From assembly GCA_002887195.1 (NCBI GenBank), contig PJAB01000483.1, positions 1-25,578 on the forward strand: a stretch of DNA of 25,578 bases. Reading direction: 5' to 3'. Below, piece after piece: positions 12,401 through 18,530 of the stretch (the first letter of the stretch is position 1; each line of letters opens with the position of its first letter). Made by a program: the position numbers and the translations under genes. This DNA comes from Chrysochromulina parva. Taxonomy: Eukaryota > Haptophyta > Prymnesiales > Chrysochromulinaceae. Under the pieces are notes generated by a model. That model did not search any database and had not been told where the DNA came from. It worked only from the letters and a program-made list of their open reading frames with translations.

Positions 12401-15400
12401 GCGGACGCTCACTCGGCGCTGCCCCATTACTTCACGCTGGCCTTCGAAGGCGCCACCGAAAAGGTCGGCGACAAGGCACGCCTCGCGTACGCCAAGTCGG
12501 ACGTGATCGGCTCGCAGTCGGGCGCCTTCCCGATCAACGTGACCGGCTCGTCGACCCCCCTCTCGGTGCCCGTCGGCCATGGGGAGATGGTCGAGGTGAG
12601 CGTCACGGTCGAGCGCGACTCGAGCGTGCCCGTGGGCATGAGCAATGTAACCAACGTCCACGACCGTTTCGTGGTGCACAATGCCACGTCAGAGACCCTT
12701 TGGTGGCGGGAGGCGCCCCCGGCCAAGCACCGAGGCAATGAGCTCGGCCGCCGGCATGCCTTTGGCGCTGAGCTCGTGGTCCCTCCGGGCGCCCAAACGG
12801 GCGCGCTGCGCTTCCGGAACTACGACGCCCGCCGGCTCATGCAAGTACGCTTTGGTACTCGCGAGCACGAGTGGTGCTGTGCCTTCTCGCCCTTCCAGAT
12901 GGGCACGTTCACGCTCAAGTTTCGTCCCAATCTCGACGAGGAGCTTTCGTATGCGATCGAGCGCTACTTAGTGCTCCACGTGACCCAAGAGCACGCGCAG
13001 ACGGTGCTCTACCTCGACGAGCCCAAAGGCCACTTTTCGGGCGCGCGGGCCGAGCACGTGGATGTCCTGAGCCGCCACCTGCCCTTCCGCATCGCCAACG
13101 AATCGAACATGCTCCTCGCGTTTCGTCAGGTGATGACCTCTGATGACCTCTGATTGCCTCTGATTGCATGCTGAACATGCTCCTCGCGTTTCGTCAGGTG
13201 ATAACCACTGATGATCTCTGATGACCTCTGATGGCCTCTGATGACCTCTGATTGCCATTCATGCTCCTCGGGTTTCGTCAGGTGGGCACCCAGCGCTGGG
13301 ATCTGCTCGGCGCGGGAGAGACGATGGACTACGCGCTCGACTCGCCCCTCGCGTTCAAGGAGCGTGGTGAGCCGGCGACCCTCGAGCTCATGCTGCGCGA
13401 CCCTCACGGCGTGCAGTGCGCCACGGCGACCAGAGAGCTCAAGGCCGTCAAGGAGGCGAGTGTGGGCGATGCGGTCCTCAAGACGCTCCAGGTCTTCGAC
13501 AACGCCATCAGCCTCGGTGGGGTGTCGGTGGGGAGCGCCATCAGCGGCGTGATGGACCGCGGAGGCTCCTTCACCGAGAGGGCAGCGTCCACTGTGGGAA
13601 CTTTGGGAGACGCGGTAGGCAAAATGGCGAGCACGGCCAGCGCCGTCACGGGCATCGGCTCCCACGCGCCCGACTTCAAGTTGGCGACGCTTGCAGGCGG
13701 CAAGGCGCGGGCTTCGCCAACCGCGTGGCTCCCACGGTCAGAATCGCATCTCTTCTCGGTCGGATGCACCCTGCACCATGCCGCGCCCACGACGGCGGCT
13801 CAGTCGCCCACGACGGCGGCTCAGTCGCCCACGACGGCGGCTCAGTCGCCCACGACGGCGGCTCAGTCGCCCACGACGGCGGCTCAGTCGCCCGCGGCGG
13901 GTGGAACACCGATGAAGAAGACGCCGCTCTCACCGAGCGCGGCCAACAAGGCGCTTCTGGCGGCGCGCCCTCCGCGCCGTATCAGGCGCTCTCGGGGGTG
14001 GCTGTGCGCGTCGCAATCATGGCTCGTCTTCATCAGCGGAGACCTGGTGCTCGCTGATGAGAAGAAGAAGAAGACGAGGAGGAAGACGAAAAGGGAGGCC
14101 GTGGGTGAGGACGAGGGCGAGGACTCATCGTCCCCGCCGCCGCTCACGCCGTCGCAGTCGGAAGAGGAAAGGGTGTCGAACGCTGACGCTTTTCCAGGGC
14201 CGACGGTCACGTGGATGGCCCTCGACGCCTTCCCGTTGCCGCTCGAGCAGGTGGCGGCCGTCCTCCTCGGGGCCGATGGAGCGAGAGGGAGCGGCGGCGA
14301 AGGTGGCACACGCAGCTCGAGCCTCGATGCAAGGGACGTGGCCGACGGCGGATTGCTCATCGTCACGACCAGCGGCGAGCGGCTCCGCTGCACCGGCCTG
14401 CTCGATCCTGCCCGCACGTGTGCCCAGCTCAACGCGCTACTGAGAGGCTTCAAGGAGCGGGCCGCGACGGAGAGGACGCTGCAGCTCGTGCGCGCCAAGA
14501 TGGCGGAGCGTGTCAGCACCCGTGTCAGCACCCGTGCCCATCTTGAGGACGTGCAGCTGCATGTGCTATCGTGGGCGCGAAGGGCGCGCGGCGTGAGCAC
14601 GGCCAACCCTAATTTGGATGCGGCACAGGCGGCCGTGCTCGTGCAGTCGGTCACTCGCCGCCGACGCGCCGCCCGTTGGCACTCGCAGCTTGAGCCGACG
14701 CGTATCGCGATGCCCGAGCTGGTCGACGCCCTCGCGTCGGGCGACATGAGCACCTTCAACCTCCTCCTCTCACGGGGCGCCTCGCCCGACTCTGTGAGCC
14801 ACCAGACCGGGCAGAGCTCGCTCCACGTCGCGTGTGCGCTGCAGAGCGCTGACGTGATTGAGAAGCTCATCGAGGCGCGCGCCGACGTGAATCTGAAGAC
14901 CCACGACGGGTGGAAGCAAACGCCTCTCCATGTGGCCGCTCCACACGGGCACACGTGCATTCGGCTGTTGCTCGGCGCCGGCGCAGACCCTCTCGAGGCA
15001 AGGGGGGGCGATGGCAAGCGTGCGTCGCAGCTCTCCATCGAGGGCTCGCGTGCGCGCACAGAGCTCACGATGGCCGAGACGCGGCAGCAGGCGGTGGGCA
15101 CGCAGATGATCCACTCGGCGCTGATCGTGACAGCTGCGGCCGCGGGGCAGATACAGACGGTCAAGGCCCTGCTCCACTCCCACACGCACCCAGACTCGTT
15201 TGGTCCGAACGGCACGAGTGCGCTGCACGAGGCGTGCATCCGAAGGCATGCCGACCTCGTCCGAATGCTGCTCGAAGCCCGCGCCGAGCCGGGCTTGCCT
15301 TCCCGCCCGTCGGAGGCGAGCGCCCAGCACGGCGCCAGCCTCGCCCACTCCAAACACGGCGCCGCACCCCTTTCGGGCATCCAGCGCGCCGTGGTGGGCA

Positions 15401-17874
15401 TGACGGCGCTCCACTTTGCAGCGTCCGCGGGCTGTGCGCCGGTCCTCAAGCTGCTCCTGCGCGCCAAGGCCGACCCCCGCACACGCGACGAGCAAGGGCA
15501 GCTGCCTCTGTACAGCTGCCCGCCCGCCTCGAGCGAGGCACGCGAGCTCCTGCTGCGCGCGGCGACGGCGCTCTCGAGGGCGGCCGGCGCCGAGATTGAG
15601 GCCGAGATTGAGGCCGAGATGCACAGCGTGCGCTTACAGTTGCATGCGGTCGGCCCAGTACGCGAGCTCCACGTGGGCACGCCCCAGCGCGCCGTGGCGG
15701 GCACACCCCAGCGGCTGGGCGTCGCCGCCGACCCCCGCGCCCAACACGGCGCCCCACCAGCCGGTGGCGCCGCGGAGCCGCCGCCGCCCGAGACGACGCC
15801 GCTCGAGTTAATCACCGTCGAGATGCTGCACGTCCATCTGCGCCGTGTTGGGCTCACCCTCGTCGATCTCGAGCCGTCGGAGATTCTGCGCTTCTCCCTC
15901 GAGCACATCGATGCTCACCTGATGAGCGTCACGCCCGCAAATGGAGCGCCTCGGCAGTCCGTGCAGCTCGCCGTGGACCTGCTGCAGATCGACACGCCCA
16001 TCGAATCGGCGGATTTCCCTGTGCTGCTCGCCGAGGAATCGAAGCGCACGCGCGATCGCCGATGCCTCCCTGCGCACGCGGCCTCGCTCGAGGCTGCTGC
16101 CGCTTCGCTCCTCGAGCACCCGTGGCGCGCCGTCGTGGGCGCTGGGCGCCAGCCGCAACCGCCGCCCATCCGACGCAGTGTGAACAGACGCAGTGTGAAC
16201 AGACGCAGTGTGAGCAGGGTCCATGCGCCCTCGAGTGCGTCGGATGGGCCTCTCCCGCCGATGCTCTTCTTTTCGCTCACCGATCAGACGGATTACAGCA
16301 GCAGCATCAAGTGCATCGAGGAGGTGCGCATCTCGCTGCAGCCGCTCACCATCTGCCTCGAGCAGACCTTGGTCGCCCGACTCGTCCGTATGAAGCGAGG
16401 TCTAGCGGAGATCGCGGACACGGCGGGTGGCAATCAACACGAGCGGCGGATGCACGATAACGAGACTCCCCAGGCCGAGGCCCCGGCAGACGAGCCGCCC
16501 GAGGGCGCCGAGTCGACGGAGCTGGCGGTCGGCCAGCGCGCCGTGGTGGTCGCCCAGCGCTCCAAGTCTCGTTCCAAATCGGGCCTGAACGAGCTCTATC
16601 TCAAGCGCGTGAAGATCGACCAGGTGCGGCTGAGCATCACCGTGCAGATCAAGGCAGATGCACTCGACCGACGCTCGCAGCTCGACGGCGGCGAGGCGGC
16701 CGCGCTCGACGACGAGGACCTCGATGAGCTCGATCATCTCAGCGCCGTCGCCTCGCTCGCTTCGCTCGACAATTGGCAGATTGAGCTGCCGCCCTTCGAG
16801 ACGCTCGAGTTCTTCTCGCCGCCCGCCGATCTCGTGCAGCTCGCCGTCGCCCATTATTGGCTCGCGGCGCTCAAAGCCCTGACGAATCTCCTCGCCAACA
16901 AGTTGGGCAACGTGGGCAAGCTCTTCCAAGCCGTCGAGTTTGGGTACAGCCGGTTCGTCGCCCGGTGGGAGCGTGAGGGTTCGTCACTCCTCAAGCTGCC
17001 CGCGGCTCTGGCTGCGGGGCTGCACGGCTTCTCCATCACCATCGCCGATTGGATCCTCTCGTTCCTCTCGACGAACTTGGGCACCTCGAGCACCGCGCTC
17101 GCGCGCCTGACCCGCGACCCCAACTTCGTCTATTCACACCTTCAGGCGGAGCAGCACAAGTCGCATGACTTCATGTCAGCCATGGGCTCTCTCGAGGTGC
17201 TCGAGCTGGGCGTCCGCACCGGCGTCTTCGACCTGGGCGCCTCCATCCGAGGCGCGAGCCGGGGCGGCGTCAAGGGCTTTGTCTATGGGCTGAGCAGCAC
17301 CACTGTTGGAGGGGTGCTCAAGATCTCGTCTGGAGCTCTGCTCGTGGCCTCCAAGTACCTCGAGGCACTCAATCACAAGCTCACGGGCGGCATGCACAGG
17401 CGCCTCACGCCACGCATCCGCTCGCGCCAGTCGCGAGACCTCAGTGGCGAGGGGACCTTGCTCCCGTACCCACCGCTCCGGCTGTCTGAGGGCGTTCTTG
17501 ACGAGACTGAGGGCGTTCTTGAACAGCACGCCGAGACGGTCGCATCGGTGCTTGGCGCCTCCGTTGCCAAGCCGGCCCTCGAGAAGAAGCCTTCGCTCCG
17601 AGCGGAGGCCATGACGCTCAATACGGCGCTCGAGACAGAGATAGCGAAGGCTGACAAGGAGGCGGCGAAGGAGAAAGCTGCTGCTGCGAAGACTGCTTCG
17701 GAGGCTCAGCTGGAGCGTGCGAAGACAGTTGAGGTTGTGCCGCCGGTGCCGGCGCCGGCGGAGGTCCCGCCGCCGCAAGCACCGCCGTCGCCGTCGCCGT
17801 CGAGTCATCTGAAGCCTTGGGCGCTGCCGGAGGGCTTGGCCGACGAGGAGGATGTCTTGATCGTGAGGGTATGA
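414..17874 (+). CDS. VPS13: Giant VPS13-family bridge-like lipid transfer protein with ankyrin insertions; join(414..8149, 8248..13129, 13282..17874)
   Basis: VPS13 proteins form a long hydrophobic groove that moves phospholipids between organelles at membrane contact sites. The three exons join in frame to about 5,736 aa, well above the usual 3,000-4,000. Visible in order are: a chorein-type N terminus; the VPS13 WWQF segment; a PH-like segment; ankyrin repeats across intron 1; an adaptor-binding (VAB) region with recurring Asn modules; a GRAM-like segment; an IQ-like motif; a second ankyrin block; and a VPS13 C-terminal region. Junctions are CTCAG|GCGC (phase 2) and CGTCAG|GTGG (phase 0), and both restore domain continuity. 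The start is uncertain: ATGs at 312, 414 and 594 are in frame, and homology begins only near 594. I chose 414 on composition. The long ORFs on the opposite strand are GC-rich shadows. Family assignment is firm; the extra domains are my reading by eye. Confidence 0.93.
582..1290 (+). other. Chorein-like N-terminal domain of VPS13
   Basis: The segment beginning AITDMVKKQLEAFF and running through IGSIELHVPW and the ITVKIDRVYFVL strand matches the order of the VPS13/ATG2 N terminus: an initial helix, strands, a PW motif, then a membrane-proximal strand. In the family this end faces the donor membrane and starts the lipid groove. Canonical VPS13 proteins begin at the first helix, which makes the ATG at 594 a credible alternative start. 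Confidence 0.85.
1300..1416 (+). repeat. Gly/Gly/Ala codon repeat in VPS13
   Basis: A run of GGCGGCGCG triplet-triples encodes repeated Gly-Gly-Ala, followed by a Ser/Gly/Val-rich tail. It sits as a flexible insert between the chorein region and the next conserved segment and keeps the frame. Such GC runs are prone to slippage and assembly error. Confidence 0.85.
1559..1920 (+). other. Conserved VPS13 segment with the WWQF/WR..R basic helix
   Basis: The strand LDLKVVFDLGL and a helix ending in LDLKERRNHYAEARR lead into REWWQFVGRCALLEVRR and a basic helix with WRNHRQRRERRAAYLEAY. This matches the conserved VPS13 segment that follows chorein, where a Trp-Trp or Trp-Lys motif precedes a long Arg/Lys-rich helix. 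It is the strongest marker that the protein is VPS13 and not another chorein protein. Confidence 0.85.
2448..2593 (+). repeat. 48-bp tandem duplication in VPS13 with degenerate tail
   Basis: Two near-identical 48-bp units start at 2448 and 2496 and encode SMGDGDEMRRRQ twice. Shorter degraded copies of the GAGATGGGATCTCGACG part run to about 2593. The frame is kept. The region is a charged low-complexity linker. Confidence 0.9.
3409..3466 (+). repeat. Pro-rich 18-bp repeat (PPPPTS) in VPS13
   Basis: Three in-frame copies of a CCGCCGACGTCNCCTCCC-type unit encode PPTSPPPPTSPPPPTSPP. It is a disordered proline linker between two stretches that look like lipid-transfer (RBG) sequence. Confidence 0.85.
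3691..4035 (+). other. PH-like domain inserted in VPS13
   Basis: From GWVLGVVRSSRLKE to VETRSEANKWAAACAAKQ the order of segments fits a pleckstrin-homology fold: an initial strand with a Trp, a basic loop, WAVLRDRGFTYA, further strands, and a final amphipathic helix with the typical Glu..Lys-Trp. A phosphoinositide-binding role is inferred from the family. Residues 1,141-1,255 counted from position 270. Confidence 0.6.
5100..5264 (+). repeat. Imperfect 102-bp tandem duplication in VPS13
   Basis: The segment at 5100-5162 recurs at 5202-5264 with a few substitutions, giving the peptide ALDE(F/Y)xDVHEGSEASSSPRVE twice. The 102-bp offset keeps the frame. The surrounding sequence is a Ser/Ala-rich, probably disordered linker. 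Confidence 0.9.
5506..5565 (+). repeat. Gly-codon run in VPS13
   Basis: Alternating GGC codons encode a poly-Gly/Ala stretch. It is a low-complexity insert, in frame, with no recognisable domain. Confidence 0.8.
5821..5878 (+). repeat. Short G-tract tandem repeat in VPS13 (GGGGDRTAA twice)
   Basis: Two copies of a unit with a run of eight G followed by CGATCGGACGGCGGC lie head to tail and encode GGGGDRTAA twice. The long G runs make the frame here sensitive to sequencing error, but downstream VPS13 coding continues uninterrupted. Confidence 0.85.
8094..9120 (+). other. Ankyrin repeat block 1 in VPS13, interrupted by intron 1
   Basis: After splicing, AARKGELATVELLLRRCAHP forms a complete ankyrin helix pair. 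It is followed by HSALHVAAAYKHEAVVKMLL, GMLPLHFAAVSGSVGIIELL and GRTAAWLAKAHRKTEAHKRL. After a linker come VLAAARGQDQDVRSLLRERA, a degenerate TALQHAC...AELLIAA unit and KTALHLASRAVFPEAIGLLL. That gives about six or seven repeats. Ankyrin repeats bind proteins, so a partner or organelle tether is a reasonable inference. The coordinates include the 98-nt intron at 8150-8247. Confidence 0.85.
8150..8247 (+). other. VPS13 intron 1: minisatellite flanked by a perfect 18-bp exon duplication
   Basis: The 98-nt intron begins GTGTGATG and ends CTCCTCAG. Its body is GGATTGCCTC repeated about five times, then TGATTGCATG repeats. The last 17 nt of the intron plus the next exon base (8231-8248) are identical to 8133-8150 at the upstream exon end (GTGGAACTGCTCCTCAGG). 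Splicing removes exactly one repeat period, is phase 2, and joins LLLR to RCAHP in an ankyrin repeat. Without splicing the frame stops at 8228. Confidence 0.9.
9215..9612 (+). other. Possible PH-like domain after ankyrin block 1
   Basis: The pattern SGLLIEWDAELAHPRLWFGL, a strand-rich middle with KVAIVGRP and LLHVITISKEQIWLEVPA, and a closing helix with VWHAELEGLLVGY resembles a PH fold. Conserved residues are few, so this is a shape-based guess. Confidence 0.4.
10097..10213 (+). repeat. 33-bp tandem repeat, 3.5 copies (AAEASLPTAC)
   Basis: Units start at 10097, 10130, 10163 and 10196 and are almost identical. They encode AAEASLPTACP in tandem. The low divergence points to recent expansion. 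Confidence 0.95.
11197..11830 (+). other. GRAM/PH-like domain split by an Ala-rich repeat insert
   Basis: GGRVYLTPGYLCVRCV and EKAIPWSAVEVIDRS match the first half of a GRAM fold (strand, 'LT/YLCF', then an isoleucine-rich strand after 'IPW'). AEVVVRLKNGGSLTFEFRDE and the helix TAKTALAKMRELHARAI match its second half. Between them lies about 100 residues of Ala/Ser-rich repeat. Membrane binding is inferred from the family. Confidence 0.5.
11441..11609 (+). repeat. 93-bp tandem duplication inside the GRAM-like domain
   Basis: Sequence at 11441-11516 recurs at 11534-11609 with few changes, encoding KSA(V/A)AK...TAIAERSGAAAVA twice. The peptide is Ala-rich, likely helical or disordered, and in frame. 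Confidence 0.9.
13130..13281 (+). other. VPS13 introns 2 and 3: two satellite introns back to back (68 + 84 nt)
   Basis: The exon end at 13105-13129 is repeated at 13173-13197, and again from 13260 to 13281 with one mismatch. Each copy ends in CAG and is followed by GTG. TGATGACCTC-type repeats fill 13130-13172 and 13198-13259. Intron 2 would be 13130-13197 and intron 3 13198-13281, leaving no exon between them. A single 152-nt intron with the same outer ends gives the same protein, joining LLAFRQ to VGTQRW in phase 0. Confidence 0.88.
13786..13890 (+). repeat. 21-bp tandem repeat, 5 copies (TTAAQSP)
   Basis: Five identical or near-identical copies of CCCACGACGGCGGCTCAGTCG encode a Thr-Thr-Ala-Ala-Gln-Ser-Pro repeat. 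A sixth, altered start (CCCGCGGCGG) follows. It is a disordered linker in the VPS13 third exon. Confidence 0.95.
14050..14175 (+). other. Charged low-complexity insert (Lys/Arg then acidic/Ser-Pro)
   Basis: A basic run (EKKKKTRRKTKR) passes into an acidic and then Ser/Pro-rich stretch. It interrupts what may be a further PH-like segment running from RSRGWLCASQSWLVFISGD to GLLIVTTSGERLRCTGLL and the helix ending at LLRGFKERA. The PH reading is weak. The basic run could equally act in membrane or nuclear localisation. Confidence 0.35.
14629..14679 (+). other. IQ-like calmodulin-binding motif in VPS13
   Basis: The helix AAVLVQSVTRRRRAARW, just before the second ankyrin block, has the hydrophobic-Gln...Arg spacing of an IQ motif with a following Trp. 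Calmodulin binding is inference from the motif only. Confidence 0.45.
14700..15555 (+). other. Ankyrin repeat block 2 in VPS13
   Basis: Clear units are LVDALASGDMSTFNLLLSRG, SSLHVACALQSADVIEKLIE, TPLHVAAPHGHTCIRLLLGA, VTAAAAGQIQTVKALLHSHT, SALHEACIRRHADLVRMLLE and TALHFAASAGCAPVLKLLLR, with a Ser/His-rich loop before the last. Block 1 and block 2 share phrases such as HPDS and RAKA(D/Q), which suggests an internal duplication within the gene. Confidence 0.9.
15805..17610 (+). other. VPS13 C-terminal region
   Basis: After ankyrin block 2 the lipid-transfer-type beta sequence resumes with LITVEMLHVHLRRVGLTLVD and FFSLTDQTDYSSSIKCIEEV. It continues through LYLKRVKIDQVRLSITVQIK and the helical AVAHYWLAALKALTNLLANK to a Gly-rich end, GVFDLGASIRGASRGGVKGF. 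This order (RBG-like strands, then ATG2_C/DH-like helices, then a Gly/Val helix) is that of VPS13 C termini, which bind the acceptor membrane and lipid droplets in known members. A Lys/Ala/Glu helix and a Pro-rich tail follow to the stop. Confidence 0.75.
16171..16215 (+). repeat. 15-bp tandem repeat, 3 copies (RRSVN)
   Basis: Three in-frame copies of (C/A)GACGCAGTGTGAAC encode Arg-Arg-Ser-Val-Asn. The copies differ by one or two bases. Confidence 0.95.
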
Positions 17875-17898
17875 TCCTCATTGATCGTGAGTGTATGA
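17857..17898 (+). repeat. Direct repeat around the VPS13 stop codon
   Basis: TTGATCGTGAGGGTATGA, which holds the stop TGA at 17872-17874, is repeated 24 bp downstream as TTGATCGTGAGTGTATGA (17/18 identical). The second copy lies in the 3' UTR and contains GTGAGT, a good donor-like hexamer. Confidence 0.85.
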
Positions 17899-18530
17899 GA
17901 GTCGTTAGCCGAAGACAGGGTGGGCTGCCCATCACAGCGCCCAGTGCACCTCAGAGCGGGGAGATCCGATAGCTGGGTTCAGACCCTGGAGGCTGCATGG
18001 GCGATGAGTCACCCGCTGTAGTGAGCACGTGGGTCCATACCCATACTCGGTATGAACGATTGAGTTGTGATGCTTGTGTAATGCTTGTGAACCTTGTGTC
18101 TGCATTTGCAGCATCAATGACCCGCTGCTCCCCCGCCCACGTCCTCCTGAGCAAGACCAAGACGGTGAAGAGCGTTGTCGTTCGGTTCTGCTGAGCGTCC
18201 CAAACTAGAAACTTGCGAAACCGGAATAAAGAGAAGGCCACTCTCCCTTCGGGTCAAGAAGGCCCGGTCGTGCACCAGTTAACACACACACGCACGCAAC
18301 GGCTCGTGTTGCGCCCTTCGTTACTTTACAGCGGCCAGATCGACTTACGAGCGCGACACTAGTGCATCGAATCAGCCCCATTTCTCTTTCGCACGGGCTG
18401 CACAAAGTGTGCACCGTTTTGCTAGGTGTGGAGTGGTGCTCCACCTGATCACGGAACCGCTTGCACTAAGCTCGGGCAGTCGTCCCTAGCCTGCCAAGAG
18501 TAGAACGATCCTCGTCGCCCCGCCTTCTGA
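17875..18530. other. Convergent intergenic spacer between VPS13 and the ADCK gene
   Basis: The 656 bp between two stop codons are less GC-rich than the flanking exons and hold no long reading frame with recognisable product. The region should contain both 3' UTRs. One AATAAA lies on the plus strand at 18225. I see no tRNA, no mobile element and no satellite of the intron type here. Confidence 0.7.
18225..18230 (+). terminator. Candidate polyadenylation signal for VPS13
   Basis: AATAAA occurs 351 nt after the VPS13 stop, in a locally A-rich stretch. Algal genomes do not always use AATAAA, so this is only a candidate. Confidence 0.3.

Larger units (their letters stand above)
10290..13450 (+). 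other. VPS13 adaptor-binding (VAB/SHR-BD) region, split by a GRAM-like insert and introns 2-3
   Basis: The VAB region is built from beta modules that each carry a conserved Asn and bind organelle-specific adaptors. Such modules are visible as STLSIKNKTASPVLIRTD, FAPHWLYNKSSVPLALYG, HDRFVVHNATSETLWWRE and LPFRIANESNMLLAFRQ, with a less conserved LTLIAPLLIASFLPSSVEIR between them. The last module is completed across introns 2-3 by VGTQRWDLLGAGETMDYALD, which fits the family's closing W-D-x-L...DYAxD pattern. This continuity is the main evidence for the splice. Confidence 0.8.

Noticed and set aside
13130..13260. C/D-box snoRNA: TGATGA (box C) and CTGA (box D) words in the satellite introns
   Set aside because: The words arise in every 10-bp unit, with no terminal stem and no room for a guide of usual length. 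The resemblance is a by-product of the repeat, although the match to RTGATGA is curious.
8150..13281. Three separate genes, or programmed frameshifts, instead of one spliced VPS13 gene
   Set aside because: The breaks have GT-AG borders at repeat copies, and joining them completes an ankyrin repeat and a VAB module. A frameshift would keep satellite-encoded junk in the protein.
516..15908. Very long minus-strand reading frames opposite VPS13 (for example 516-2486, 5630-7549 and 13884-15908)
   Set aside because: They are Arg/Ala/Ser-rich shadows caused by high GC at the third codon position. None shows a domain, and the plus-strand frame has clear VPS13 and ankyrin motifs throughout.
17950..18010. 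tRNA-like T-loop (GGGTTCAGACCC)
   Set aside because: No acceptor, D or anticodon stems can be built around it on either strand.
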